This document shows, in pieces, positions 31,446 through 38,983 of a stretch of 38,983 nt of DNA. The translations under genes were made by a program, and so were the position numbers. How positions within the stretch are numbered: position 1 is the stretch's first letter; the number at the start of each line of letters is the position of its first letter. The DNA comes from Dehalococcoidia bacterium (GTDB lineage Bacteria; Chloroflexota; Dehalococcoidia; Lucifugimonadales; GCA-2717565), in contig SHYH01000011.1 of the NCBI GenBank assembly GCA_009692865.1, positions 1-38,983 on the forward strand, written 5' to 3'. The notes beneath the pieces were generated by a model, which made no database searches, was not told where the DNA came from, and saw only the letters and a program-made list of their open reading frames with translations.

Positions 31446-32975
31446 CTAATGACGGAAGTGGCGGACGTCTGTGAAGAGCATGGCTATACCCCACCGGTCG
31501 GCGGCCTCGATGCACTCCTGGTCTCGGATGGAGCCGCCAGGCTGCGCGATGGCCGTGATGCCCGCTTTGCCAGCCTCCTCGACGCCATCGCCGAAGGGGA
31601 AGAAGGCATCGGAGGCCAGGAGGCTCCCCCTGGCGCGCTCGCCCGCCGCCTCCACGGCCAGCCGCACGCTGGTCACGCGGTTGGGCTGGCCTGCGCCCAT
31701 GCCCATCATTGCCTTGTCCTTGACCAACACGATGGCGTTGGACTTGACGTGCTTCACCGCTTTCCAGGCGAAGGCCAGGTCGTCCCGCTCCTGGTCGGTA
31801 GGCTGGCGCTGCGTGACCACCTTCCACTGGCGAGAGTCCTCCTGAAGGACGTCCGCGGTCTGGCGCAGGAGCCCTCCCGCGATCTCGCGGTGCTCCATGG
31901 GGGACTGGCTCCGAGGCCGGTCAGTCACCTGGAGAAGCCTGAGGTTGCGTTTCTTTCGCAGGGCGTCCAGGGCCGTGGGGGTGTAGGCGGGCGCGACGAC
32001 AACCTCGTAGAAGGTGGCGCCGATGGCCTCGACGGCCTCGGCCGTCACCGGGCGGTTGAAGCCCACGATGCCCCCATAGGCGGAGATGGGGTCCCCCGCG
32101 AAGGCCTTGCGGTAGGCCTCGGCCATGTCAGTGTCGGTGGCCAGGCCACAGGGGTTATTGTGTTTGATGACCGCCACCGTAGGCTCCTTGAAGTCGTTGA
32201 CCACCCTCCAGGCGGCGTCGGCGTCCAGCAGGTTGTTGAAGGAAAGCTCCCTGCCGCCGAGCTGAGCCGCCGAGGGCATCCCGTACCCGAAGGGAAGGGG
32301 CACCTGGGTGTAGAGGGCCGCCGTTTGGTGGGGGTTCTCGCCATAGCGCAAGGAGACGCGAAGTCGGTAGGCCAGAGTGAGCTCCTGGGGGAAGGCCTCC
32401 TCGGCGCCTCGCAGATAGCTGGCGATGAGGGTGTCGTACAGAGCGGTGTGCTGAAAGGCTTTCCAGGCCAGGCGGCGGCGCTCTTCCAGGGTGAAGCCGC
32501 CTTTGGCCACCTTCTCGGCCACCCAGGAGTAGTCCTGAGGGTCCACGACGACGACGACGTGCGGGAAGTTCTTGGCGGCGGCGCGCACCATTGCAGGCCC
32601 GCCGATGTCAATGTTCTCCAGAACGTCCTCCAGGGCCACCTGGGGACGCCGGATGGTCTCCTCGAAGGGGTAGAGATTCACGACCACCAGGTCAATGGGC
32701 TCCAGGGCGTGCTGGGACAGCTCCGCCAGCTGCTCAGGCTTGTCGCGGCGGGCCAGGATGCCACCGTAGATGCGAGGGTGGAGGGTCTTGACCCGCCCCT
32801 CCAGAATTTCAGGGAAGCCGGTGAGGTCCGAGACCTGCTGTACTGGAAGAGCGCCCTCCTCCGAAAGGGCCTTATGGGTGCCGCCGGTGCTCACCAGGTG
32901 CACGCCGGCCTGGTGGAGCTGCCGGGCGAAGGCCACGACGCCCGTTTTGTCGTAGACGCTGATGAGAGCTTTCAT
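31446..32975 (-). CDS. purH: Bifunctional AICAR transformylase / IMP cyclohydrolase PurH
   Basis: A 509-aa enzyme of normal PurH length catalysing the last two steps of IMP synthesis. The N-terminal MGS-like cyclohydrolase domain opens LISVYDKTGVVAFARQL and has STGGTHKALSE; the conserved VKTLHPRIYGGIL block follows. The transformylase domain carries the catalytic KHNNPCG (Lys271, His272) and RYGENPHQTAAL. ATG 32975 is the family start, with an AAGGAG about 11 nt upstream overlapping a TATAAG -10-like word. It lies downstream of purF in the same direction, with 399 bp of repeat-rich DNA between. Confidence 0.97.
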   Translation of the reverse strand: MKALISVYDKTGVVAFARQLHQAGVHLVSTGGTHKALSEEGALPVQQVSDLTGFPEILEGRVKTLHPRIYGGILARRDKPEQLAELSQHALEPIDLVVVNLYPFEETIRRPQVALEDVLENIDIGGPAMVRAAAKNFPHVVVVVDPQDYSWVAEKVAKGGFTLEERRRLAWKAFQHTALYDTLIASYLRGAEEAFPQELTLAYRLRVSLRYGENPHQTAALYTQVPLPFGYGMPSAAQLGGRELSFNNLLDADAAWRVVNDFKEPTVAVIKHNNPCGLATDTDMAEAYRKAFAGDPISAYGGIVGFNRPVTAEAVEAIGATFYEVVVAPAYTPTALDALRKKRNLRLLQVTDRPRSQSPMEHREIAGGLLRQTADVLQEDSRQWKVVTQRQPTDQERDDLAFAWKAVKHVKSNAIVLVKDKAMMGMGAGQPNRVTSVRLAVEAAGERARGSLLASDAFFPFGDGVEEAGKAGITAIAQPGGSIRDQECIEAADRWGIAMLFTDVRHFRH

Positions 32976-33082
32976 GGCGCTTCTGACTCCTTATAGTTTT
33001 GGGACGAGCACTCGGTTTCAGGAAACGGCGATGTCATGCTCGCAACCATGACTGGTACCATCCCACTGACCTTGGCAACCGA

Positions 33083-33198
33083 ACCATCCCCCTTGATCCC
33101 CCTTCCTTGTCGGGAAGAGGGAAAGAAACAAATTCTGGGGGATACCCCCAGTGCCCCCCAGAGGGGGCTACCCCCTCTGGACTCCCCCTGGATCAGCC
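33083..33198. repeat. Degenerate MITE-like copy between purF and purH
   Basis: Contains ACCATCCCCCTTGATCCCCC, a GGAAGAGGGAAAGAAACAAA variant of the core, CTGGGGGATACCCCCAGTGC and GGGGGCTACCCCCTCTGGAC, matching the core of the elements at 5590 and 16952. The ends are too diverged to show the terminal inverted repeat. The gap 32976-33374 also holds two hairpins (33243 and 33352) and no gene. Confidence 0.55.
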
Positions 33199-33242
33199 TA
33201 TCTCTCGTTACGCCGACTTCCGCAACTAAGCCTTGTCACAAG

Positions 33243-33279
33243 AGCAGCCACGCACCTCGACAGATCGGGCGTGGCTGCT
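33243..33279 (-). terminator. Hairpin downstream of purF
   Basis: Perfect 11-bp arms AGCAGCCACGC and GCGTGGCTGCT around a 15-nt loop, about 95 nt past the purF stop. On the minus strand it is followed by CTTGTGA, a weak T-containing tail. It could be a terminator or attenuator between purF and purH. Confidence 0.4.
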
Positions 33280-33351
33280 TCCCTTCTACCGGCGCCCCAG
33301 ACGTGGCTGGGGCATGATCACCCTCTACTGGCCTCATTGGGGAATGAGCCT

Positions 33352-33376
33352 CACAAGAGGCCACGGTGGCCCTCTT
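33352..33376 (-). terminator. Hairpin overlapping the purF stop codon
   Basis: On the minus strand AAGAGG(G)CCAC and GTGGCCTCTT form a stem with one bulge, beginning at the last base of the stop codon. There is no T run. It is possibly an mRNA 3'-end or stability structure rather than an intrinsic terminator. Confidence 0.35.
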
Positions 33377-34775
33377 AGCCCTCCAGGGCCAGCTTGTCCA
33401 TCTCCAGCTGCACGGGAACGGGGTAGTTGCCGGTGAAGCAGGCGCCGCAGAACCCCTGGTCACCCAGGCCCACGGCCCGCATCAGGCCCTCCACGCTCAG
33501 GTACCCCAAGGTGTCGGACTTGGTGAAGACACGAATCTCGGGGATGGTGCGATTGGCGGCCAGCAGGTTGCGCCTGGTGCCCATGTCCACGCCGAAGAAA
33601 CAGGGGTGCCGGATAGGCGGCGCGCAGACCCGCAAGTGCACCTCCCTGGCCCCGGCCTTGCGGAGAAGCCCCACCACGTGAGGAGTAGTGGTCCCACGGA
33701 CGATGCTGTCGTCCACGAGGACCACCCGCTGGCCCTCCAGCACCTCTCGCAGAGGGTTGAACTTCAGCCGCACGCCCAGATCGCGAATCCGCTGGTCGGG
33801 CTCGATGAAGGTGCGGCCCACATACCGGTTCTTGATGAGGCCGTCCCGGTAGGGGATGCTCGACTCCTCAGCGTACCCAGCCGCCGCTGCCAGAGCCGAG
33901 TCGGGAACACCAATGACGACGTCGGCGTCCACGGGGTGCTCTCGGGCCAGCTCCCTCCCCATGGCATAGCGGGCGGAGTAGACCAAGCGTCCGCTCCAGG
34001 TGCTATCCGGCCTGGCCAGGTAGATGTACTCGAAGAGGCAAAGGGCCCGCTTTCCCTCTTCGCCACTGCGGTGGACCGTCTCCACCCCGTTCCGGCTCAA
34101 ACGGACGGCCTCGCCGGGCAGCACCTCGCGGACAAACTCAGCGCCCAGGTGGTCCAGGGCGCAGGTCTCCGAGGCCAGGACCCAGCCCCCTTGGTCCAGC
34201 CGCCCGATGCAGAGGGGACGCACGCCCAGGGGGTCGCGGATGCCGTAAATGCTGTCGGGCGTGAGGACCACGAGGCAGTAGGCGCCCTGAAGGCGCCGCA
34301 CAGTAGAGCCGATCCGCTCTCCCCAGTCCTTCCCGGGGGACTGGGACAGGAGATGGGCGATGACCTCTGAGTCGGTGGAGCTTTGGAAGGTACATCCCCA
34401 CTCGGCCAGCTCCTGGCGAAGCTCCAGGGCATTGATAAGGTTGCCGTTATGCCCGAGGGCTAGTGGCCCGTGAGGGCCATCGACCAGAATGGGCTGGGCG
34501 TTCTTGAGCTGGCTGGTGCCTGTGGTGGAATAGCGAGTGTGGCCGATGGCCATATGGCCCGTCAGGCGCTCCAAGTCCTCCTCCCGGAAGACCTGGCTCA
34601 CCAGCCCCATGTTAACGTGAACCCGCAGGCGCTGACCGTCCGAAGTGGCGATGCCCGCGCTTTCCTGTCCCCGGTGCTGAAGGGCAAAGAGGCCGAAGAA
34701 GGCGAGCTGCGCCACGTCCTCCCCGGGGGCGTAGATGCCAACGATGCCGCAGGCCTCACGAGCACTATCGGTCAC
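33375..34775 (-). CDS. purF: Amidophosphoribosyltransferase PurF
   Basis: A 466-aa enzyme for the first committed purine step. A short propeptide (MTDSAREA) would be removed to expose Cys9, the glutaminase nucleophile of CGIVGIYA. The PRPP loop VDDSIVRGTTTPHVV and the cysteines for a 4Fe-4S cluster (HPCFFG and GFCGACFTG) mark the Bacillus-type enzyme. The start is GTG 34775 with GGGAGGG upstream; longer frames to 34886 lie in the repeat-containing leader and past the promoter -10. It is transcribed divergently from the MFS genes. Confidence 0.96.
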   Translation of the reverse strand: MTDSAREACGIVGIYAPGEDVAQLAFFGLFALQHRGQESAGIATSDGQRLRVHVNMGLVSQVFREEDLERLTGHMAIGHTRYSTTGTSQLKNAQPILVDGPHGPLALGHNGNLINALELRQELAEWGCTFQSSTDSEVIAHLLSQSPGKDWGERIGSTVRRLQGAYCLVVLTPDSIYGIRDPLGVRPLCIGRLDQGGWVLASETCALDHLGAEFVREVLPGEAVRLSRNGVETVHRSGEEGKRALCLFEYIYLARPDSTWSGRLVYSARYAMGRELAREHPVDADVVIGVPDSALAAAAGYAEESSIPYRDGLIKNRYVGRTFIEPDQRIRDLGVRLKFNPLREVLEGQRVVLVDDSIVRGTTTPHVVGLLRKAGAREVHLRVCAPPIRHPCFFGVDMGTRRNLLAANRTIPEIRVFTKSDTLGYLSVEGLMRAVGLGDQGFCGACFTGNYPVPVQLEMDKLALEG

Positions 34776-34796
34776 GAGAGCCCTCCCTTGGAAGGG

Positions 34797-34883
34797 TGAT
34801 GAAAGACCCTTTCGACCCCCGATGTCCCGATTCATCGGGACGGGGGACAACCCAGCCCCTGGCAAAGGGAGCCCAGGCCCAAC
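34797..34883. repeat. Intergenic repeat in the purF leader
   Basis: GATGAAAGACCCTTTCGACC at the left matches the left arm of the MITE-like elements. The CCCGATTCATCGGG palindrome and GGGGGACAACCC word match 60-100 and 27570-27600. It would be transcribed as part of the purF leader. Confidence 0.55.
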
Positions 34884-34884
34884 C

Positions 34885-34914
34885 ATTATAAGGGTCTCAC
34901 TCCCGTTCGGTCAA
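34885..34914 (-). promoter_or_regulatory. purF promoter
   Basis: TTGACC (34914-34909), an 18-nt spacer and a perfect TATAAT (34890-34885) on the minus strand, 110 nt before the purF GTG. It is one of the two best promoter matches in the window. The leader between it and purF contains the repeat at 34797. Confidence 0.65.
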
Positions 34915-34949
34915 AGAGCGCCAGCGGCCTCATCTTCTCTGTTGAAGAG

Positions 34950-34978
34950 TTGCACCTAGAACAGTACGCCCGTATACT
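34950..34978 (+). promoter_or_regulatory. Promoter of the MFS transporter cluster
   Basis: TTGCAC (34950-34955), exactly 17 nt, then TATACT (34973-34978), 51 nt before the first MFS TTG. It is back to back with the purF promoter, 36 nt apart. Copies two and three have no such promoter in front. Confidence 0.6.
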
Positions 34979-35028
34979 CCCCATCAAGCCCTGCGCAGGA
35001 TACGGGCTCCAGGGAAGGAGACATCCTC

Positions 35029-36351
35029 TTGCGCCTCAGCCCCCTCAAGCTTCGACGTCCCCGGATCTTCTACGGGTGGTGGATCGTCTTCGCTGGTTTT
35101 GCCCTCATCACCTACGGATGGGGGACCTTCTTCTACGGCTTCAGCTCCTTCTTTAATCCCATCCGCAACGAGTTTGGCTGGTCCGCCGCCGCCACTGCTT
35201 TCGCCGCCTCCCTGCGTAGCATGGAGATGGGGATTGCGGCGCCGGTCGTGGGGTTCCTGGTGGACCGCGTGGGGCCCAAGATCCTGATGGTGTTTGGCGT
35301 CGTGGTGGTGGGATTGGGGTTCCTCGCCATGAGTCAGATCCACTCGCTCCCGATGTACTATGCCTCCTTTCTTATCATATCCACAGGGTTTAGCTTTGCC
35401 AGCGGCCCGAGCTCGGTGGCGGTGGTCAACTGGTTTTCCCGCAAGAGGACGATGGCCCTGGCTGTCCTCCTCAGCGCAACGCTACCCGCAGGATTTCTGA
35501 CACCGCTCATCCCAAGGCTCATTGAGGCCCTGGATTGGCGGACTGCCCTGGTGGTTATCGGCGTGGGAATGTGGGTGTTCTGCCTGCCTCTGGCCGCCCT
35601 GGTCCGGCATCGCCCCGAGCCTTATGGCATACGCCCGGACGGCGACCCCCCGCTAGGAGCAGAGGAATCGAACGGCGCCCCAGGGAGCAGACCATCAGAA
35701 GAGGTGGAAGGGATGCGCTGGCGCCAGGCGATCCGCCACCCATCGTTCTGGCTTATAGCAGTGGCCGGCACGATGGGAGGAGCCGCAGTGGGCGCAGTCC
35801 TGGTGCTGCTGGTCCCCTACCTGGAAAGCGTAGGTGTGTCTTCCCAGCAGGCGGCGGGGGGCTTTGCGATCCTTGGCCCCGTCAGCGTGGTGGGCAGAAT
35901 TGGGATGGGGTGGCTGGGGGACAGGATGGACAAGCGGTACCTCCTGGCTTTTGCGTATGGGCTCACCGCGGTGGGGACCCTCATGTTCGCCTTTGTGACC
36001 GATTTCAAAATGGCCGTTATTGCCTTGCTGGTCATCAGCCCTGGCTACGGAGGGCCCGTGCCTCTGCGGCCGGCCCAGATGGCCGAGTACTTTGGACGAC
36101 GGGACTTCGGCGCCATCCAGGGATTGCAGGGGACCCTTGGGGCAGTCGGAGGCTTCCTGGCGCCCTTGGTGGCGGCTCGGATTTTTGATGTGACCGGAAG
36201 CTATCGACAAGCTTGGATTATCTTCGCAGGCGTTGCCGTGCTGGGCATGGTGTTGATCCTCTTCGCCAGGCGTCCAAAGGAGGCGGAGGCCTGGGCGACT
36301 GGAGGGTCCAAGAAGACGGAGGCGCCCGAGAGCCCTACCAAGAATTCATGA
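35029..36351 (+). CDS. MFS transporter, monocarboxylate/oxalate-formate type, copy 1
   Basis: A 440-aa protein with 12 predicted helices. It opens RRPRIFYGWWIVFAGFALIT, has the helix 2-3 loop GFLVDRVGPKILMVFG (motif A-like), a central cytoplasmic loop after RHRPEPYGIRPDG, and WLGDRMDKRYLLAFAYG in the second half. The YGWWIV opening and loop fit the MFS families of OxlT/monocarboxylate-type carriers; the substrate is unknown but an organic acid is a fair guess. The start is TTG 35029 with GGAAGGAG 8 nt upstream. It is the first of three tandem paralogues, and the second follows after 28 nt. Confidence 0.85.
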   Translation: MRLSPLKLRRPRIFYGWWIVFAGFALITYGWGTFFYGFSSFFNPIRNEFGWSAAATAFAASLRSMEMGIAAPVVGFLVDRVGPKILMVFGVVVVGLGFLAMSQIHSLPMYYASFLIISTGFSFASGPSSVAVVNWFSRKRTMALAVLLSATLPAGFLTPLIPRLIEALDWRTALVVIGVGMWVFCLPLAALVRHRPEPYGIRPDGDPPLGAEESNGAPGSRPSEEVEGMRWRQAIRHPSFWLIAVAGTMGGAAVGAVLVLLVPYLESVGVSSQQAAGGFAILGPVSVVGRIGMGWLGDRMDKRYLLAFAYGLTAVGTLMFAFVTDFKMAVIALLVISPGYGGPVPLRPAQMAEYFGRRDFGAIQGLQGTLGAVGGFLAPLVAARIFDVTGSYRQAWIIFAGVAVLGMVLILFARRPKEAEAWATGGSKKTEAPESPTKNS

Positions 36352-36379
36352 GGAGCCGATCGGGAGAAAGGCCGTAACC

Positions 36380-37705
36380 GTGGGAACAAAGTCAACCAAG
36401 ACGAGACGCCCCCCGATCTTCTACGGGTGGTGGGTGGTACTCGCCTGCGCCGTTATCATCTACTACGGGGGCGGCGTCTTCTTCTACGGCTTTGGGGTCT
36501 TCTTCAACCCCATTCGAGAGGAGTTCGGCTGGTCTGCTGCGACGGCGGCTCTGGCCTTCTCCCTCTACCGCCTGGAGGCGGGCATCGGCGCCCCCATCGT
36601 GGGCTTCCTTGTGGACAGGTTCGGTCCCCGCGCCCTCATACTCTTCGGCTCAGTGGTCGTGGGCTTGGGGTTCATTCTGTTGAGCCGCATCAACTCGCTA
36701 CCCACCTTCTACGCCGCCTTCCTTTTCCTCTCCTTTGGATTCAGCTTCTCCATGGGCCCTGTAGGCTCGGTGGCGGTGATCAACTGGTTTGTGCGCAAAA
36801 GGGGAAAGGCCCTGGGAGTGCTGATGGTAGGGGCAGGCCTGACGGGCACATTGGCGCCGGTCCTGGCCTGGCTGATTCACACCTACCAGTGGCGGACAAC
36901 CCTGGTGATCGTAGGGGTAGGGACGTGGCTCGTCTGTTTACCCGTGGCCATCTTGGTGCGCCACAGGCCGGAGAAGTACGGGATGCTCCCCGACGGTGAT
37001 CCAGCTCCCACCGATAGTGCCCAAACCGGCCAGGACAAGAGCAACTCGGCAGAGATAGAGGGCGTCCACTGGTCCCAGGCCCTCAAGAGCCTGCGGGGCT
37101 TCTGGTTCCTGGCCATTGCGGGCACCCTGTCGGGGGCTGCCATCAGCTCGACCATTCTGCTCCTTGTCCCACACCTGGAGAGCGTGGGTGTGCCCCGGGA
37201 GCAGGCTGCCCTGGCCATCACCTTCCTCACCCTCATCAGCCTGGTGGGAAGGCTTGGGTTAGGATGGCTGGCCGACTACGTGGACAAGCGATATCTCCTG
37301 GCCTTTGCCTTCATCATTCAAGCGGTGGGCCTGGTGATCCTGGCCTTTGTCACTGAGTTCTGGATGGTTTTCCCCTTCCTCATCTTCTTTGGGCCGGGCT
37401 ACGGAGGCGGCATTCCCGTGCGCTCGGTCCTCCTGGCGGAGTATTTCGGCCGCCGATACTTTGGGACCATCCAGGGCCTGCAGCAGACGGTGATGGCGAT
37501 AGGGGGCATCGTAGGGCCCGTTGTGACAGCCTGGATTTTTGACATCGACGGCTCCTACCAAAGGGCCTGGCTCCTCTTGGCGGCCGTCACGCTGGCGGCG
37601 ACTGTATTGATCCTTTTCACAAGACATCCTAGAGAAGCGGAGACCTGGGCGTCTGGAGGGTCCGAGAAGGCGCAGGCACCCGAGAGCCCTGCCAAGGGTT
37701 CATGA
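36380..37705 (+). CDS. MFS transporter, copy 2
   Basis: A 441-aa paralogue of copy 1. It opens RRPPIFYGWWVVLACAVIIY and keeps GFLVDRFGPRALILFG, RHRPEKYGMLPDGDP and WLADYVDKRYLLAFAF, and it ends in the same SEKAQAPESPAKGS type tail. GTG 36380 is chosen because GGGAGAAAGG precedes it. The 29 nt before the start (TCGGGAGAAAGGCCGTAACC) are nearly the same as before copy 3, so the duplication includes the ribosome binding site. It is likely cotranscribed with copy 1. Confidence 0.85.
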   Translation: MGTKSTKTRRPPIFYGWWVVLACAVIIYYGGGVFFYGFGVFFNPIREEFGWSAATAALAFSLYRLEAGIGAPIVGFLVDRFGPRALILFGSVVVGLGFILLSRINSLPTFYAAFLFLSFGFSFSMGPVGSVAVINWFVRKRGKALGVLMVGAGLTGTLAPVLAWLIHTYQWRTTLVIVGVGTWLVCLPVAILVRHRPEKYGMLPDGDPAPTDSAQTGQDKSNSAEIEGVHWSQALKSLRGFWFLAIAGTLSGAAISSTILLLVPHLESVGVPREQAALAITFLTLISLVGRLGLGWLADYVDKRYLLAFAFIIQAVGLVILAFVTEFWMVFPFLIFFGPGYGGGIPVRSVLLAEYFGRRYFGTIQGLQQTVMAIGGIVGPVVTAWIFDIDGSYQRAWLLLAAVTLAATVLILFTRHPREAETWASGGSEKAQAPESPAKGS

Positions 37706-37733
37706 AGAGTCGATCGGGAGAAAGGCCGTAGCC

Positions 37734-38983
37734 TTGGAAACAGAATCAACTCAGACGAGACGACCCCGGATCTTCTATGGGTGGTGGATCGTCCTCGCCA
37801 CCTTCCTCGTTATCGTGTGGGGGTGGGGGACCTTCTTCTACGGGTTCTGCGTCCTGTTCAACCCCATTCGCAAGGAGTTTGGCTGGTCGGCAACCACCAC
37901 CGCCCTGGCCTTCTCCCTCCGCTCTGTTGAGGCAGGAATAGCTGCCCCTTTCGTGGGGATTCTTGTGGACCGCCTGGGGCCACGGCGCCTTATGGCCTTC
38001 GGGGTTACGGTAGTTGGGTTAGGCTTCCTGCTGATGAGCCAGATGCAGTCGCTGTTCCAGTTCTATGCCGTTTTCTTCATCATCTCCTTCGGGTTTAGCT
38101 TTGCGACCGTTGGCGGAATAGCGGTGGTGAACTGGTTTGTCAAGAAGAGGACCTTCGCACTGGCAATCCAAGTAAGCGCGGTGCTGCCCGCCGGCTTCAT
38201 ACCCCCCGTGATCAGCTAGCTTCTCGATCAGGGCGTCGAGTGGAGGACCATCGTTCTTGGCATCGCCGTGGGCACCTGGGTGCTGCTGCTGCCCCTCTCC
38301 CTGATGATGCGGCACAGGCCCCTGAGCCGTACGGGATGTATCCGGACGGGAAGGCCGGCCCTGCAGAGGCCGCAGGTCCCGGTGGCGATAGCCTGGACGA
38401 CGGTGCAATGGACGGGTTCGAGTGGCGGGAGACCCTGGCCACTCGAACCTTCTGACTTATCTGTGTTGCGGGGATTCTGTCCGGCGCAGCCGTGGGCACC
38501 GCCATGGTGCTCATTGTCCCCTACCTGGAGAGTGTGGGAATACCTCGCCAGGAGGCGGCCCTGGGGGTCACCCTTCTCAGCTCCCTGAGCGTGATCGGGA
38601 GGCTGGGCTTCGGCTGGCTGGGGGGCCGAATGCCCAAACGGTATCTCCTGGCCGCCTCGTACGGCCTCGTTGCGGTAGGGGCCCTGTTGATCGCCTTCGT
38701 CACCCAGTTCTGAATGGTCATCCCCTCCCTCCTGTTCCTGGGCCCCGGCTACGGAGGCAGCGTGCCTGTGAGACCAGCCATGACGGCAGAGTATTTTGGC
38801 CGTCGGAACTACGGGACCATCACGGGGTTGCTGGGCACACTGGGCACCTTCCGAGGGATCTGCCGCGACCCCTCTGGCGGCGAAGATCTTCGACACAACG
38901 GGGAGCTACAGGGTGGCCTGGCTCATCTTCGCCGCGATCGCCCTCGTGGGTACGGTGATGATCCTCTTTGCCAAGCCGCCGAA
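37734..38983 (+). pseudogene. MFS transporter, copy 3, decayed; runs off the window end
   Basis: From TTG 37734 the sequence follows copies 1 and 2 throughout but carries three in-frame stops: TAG 38217-38219, TGA 38453-38455 and TGA 38711-38713. It also has two frameshifts, one at about 38325 (after MMRHRP) and one near 38850-38870 (before PLAAKIFDTTG). The stops align with Trp in copy 2 (AWLIH, GFWFL and EFWMV); copy 1 has Arg, Trp and Lys there. The remaining frames keep normal family motifs (YFGRRNYGTI and GPGYGGSVPV), so decay is recent. Removing the lesions would give about 430 aa up to the window edge. No fragment is likely to make a functional carrier. Confidence 0.85.

Noticed and set aside
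32990..32995. TATAAG as a purH promoter -10
   Set aside because: It overlaps the ribosome binding site region and has no -35; a transcript starting there would lack the AAGGAG site.
31443..32996. 517-codon plus-strand frame opposite purH
   Set aside because: PurH on the minus strand is certain from catalytic motifs; the plus-strand product has no motif and a shadow-type composition.
38217..38713. TGA/TAG read as Trp or as selenocysteine/pyrrolysine in the third MFS copy
   Set aside because: Both codons terminate other genes here, two frameshifts accompany them, no SECIS-like structure follows, and MFS carriers are not selenoproteins.

Overview
This is a GC-rich bacterial chromosome segment with densely packed protein genes on both strands and unusually repeat-rich intergenic spaces. 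Gene content and repeats together suggest an aerobic member of the Chloroflexota, perhaps related to Dehalococcoidia. The pointers are a caa3-type oxidase with Sco, CtaG, CtaA and CtaB, a heterodimeric ABC exporter with a Gly/His-rich N-terminus, a DUF5667-like protein next to an ECF sigma factor, and palindromic repeats built on TTCGACAAGCTCA. The lineage is inference: there is no rRNA or other universal marker in the window. I saw no rRNA, tRNA, CRISPR array or transposase gene.

Layout. (1) 172-2144, minus strand: a small 57-aa gene abutting a 209-aa protein with a possible caspase/CHAT-like His-Cys pattern, preceded by a secreted or lipoprotein-like unknown. (2) 2524-8428, plus strand: cytochrome c maturation genes (ccmH, ccmF, a CcmI-like protein, an unknown exported protein, ccdA, a TlpA/ResA/CcmG thioredoxin), mostly touching or overlapping. 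(3) 8445-9101, minus: sco1. (4) 9283-16909, plus: the terminal oxidase block (small COX2-like hairpin protein, coxB with fused cytochrome c, coxA, coxC, subunit IV, a two-helix unknown, ctaG, ctaA, ctaB). Regions 2 to 4 together make and mature a haem-copper oxidase: haem A synthesis, copper delivery, thiol reduction and c-haem attachment. (5) 17134-21341: NUDIX hydrolase, a twice-frameshifted alpha/beta hydrolase, rimI-like acetyltransferase, and an ECF sigma gene broken by one stop codon next to an intact anti-sigma-like gene. (6) 21625-25366: two ABC exporter half-transporters with an asymmetric ATP-site signature. (7) 25607-31084: HAD-like phosphatase, mgtE, mutS2, metallo-beta-lactamase-fold hydrolase. 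(8) 31446-34775, minus: purH and purF. (9) 35029 to the window end: three tandem MFS transporter copies, the third decayed.

The most striking observation is a MITE-like element at 5590-5731, flanked by TA. With one TA duplicate it is exactly 144 bp, and it lies in frame after codon 2 of a signal-peptide gene. Removing it on paper restores a textbook signal peptide that starts at the same ATG and leaves the upstream gene's stop codon intact. Two further copies (2262-2453 and 16952-17095) share its terminal inverted repeats. The second notable pattern is that all four premature in-frame stops found in the broken genes (one in the sigma gene, three in the third MFS copy) are TAG or TGA codons; three align with Trp or with a paralogue Trp/Arg position and the fourth with the family-typical Trp.
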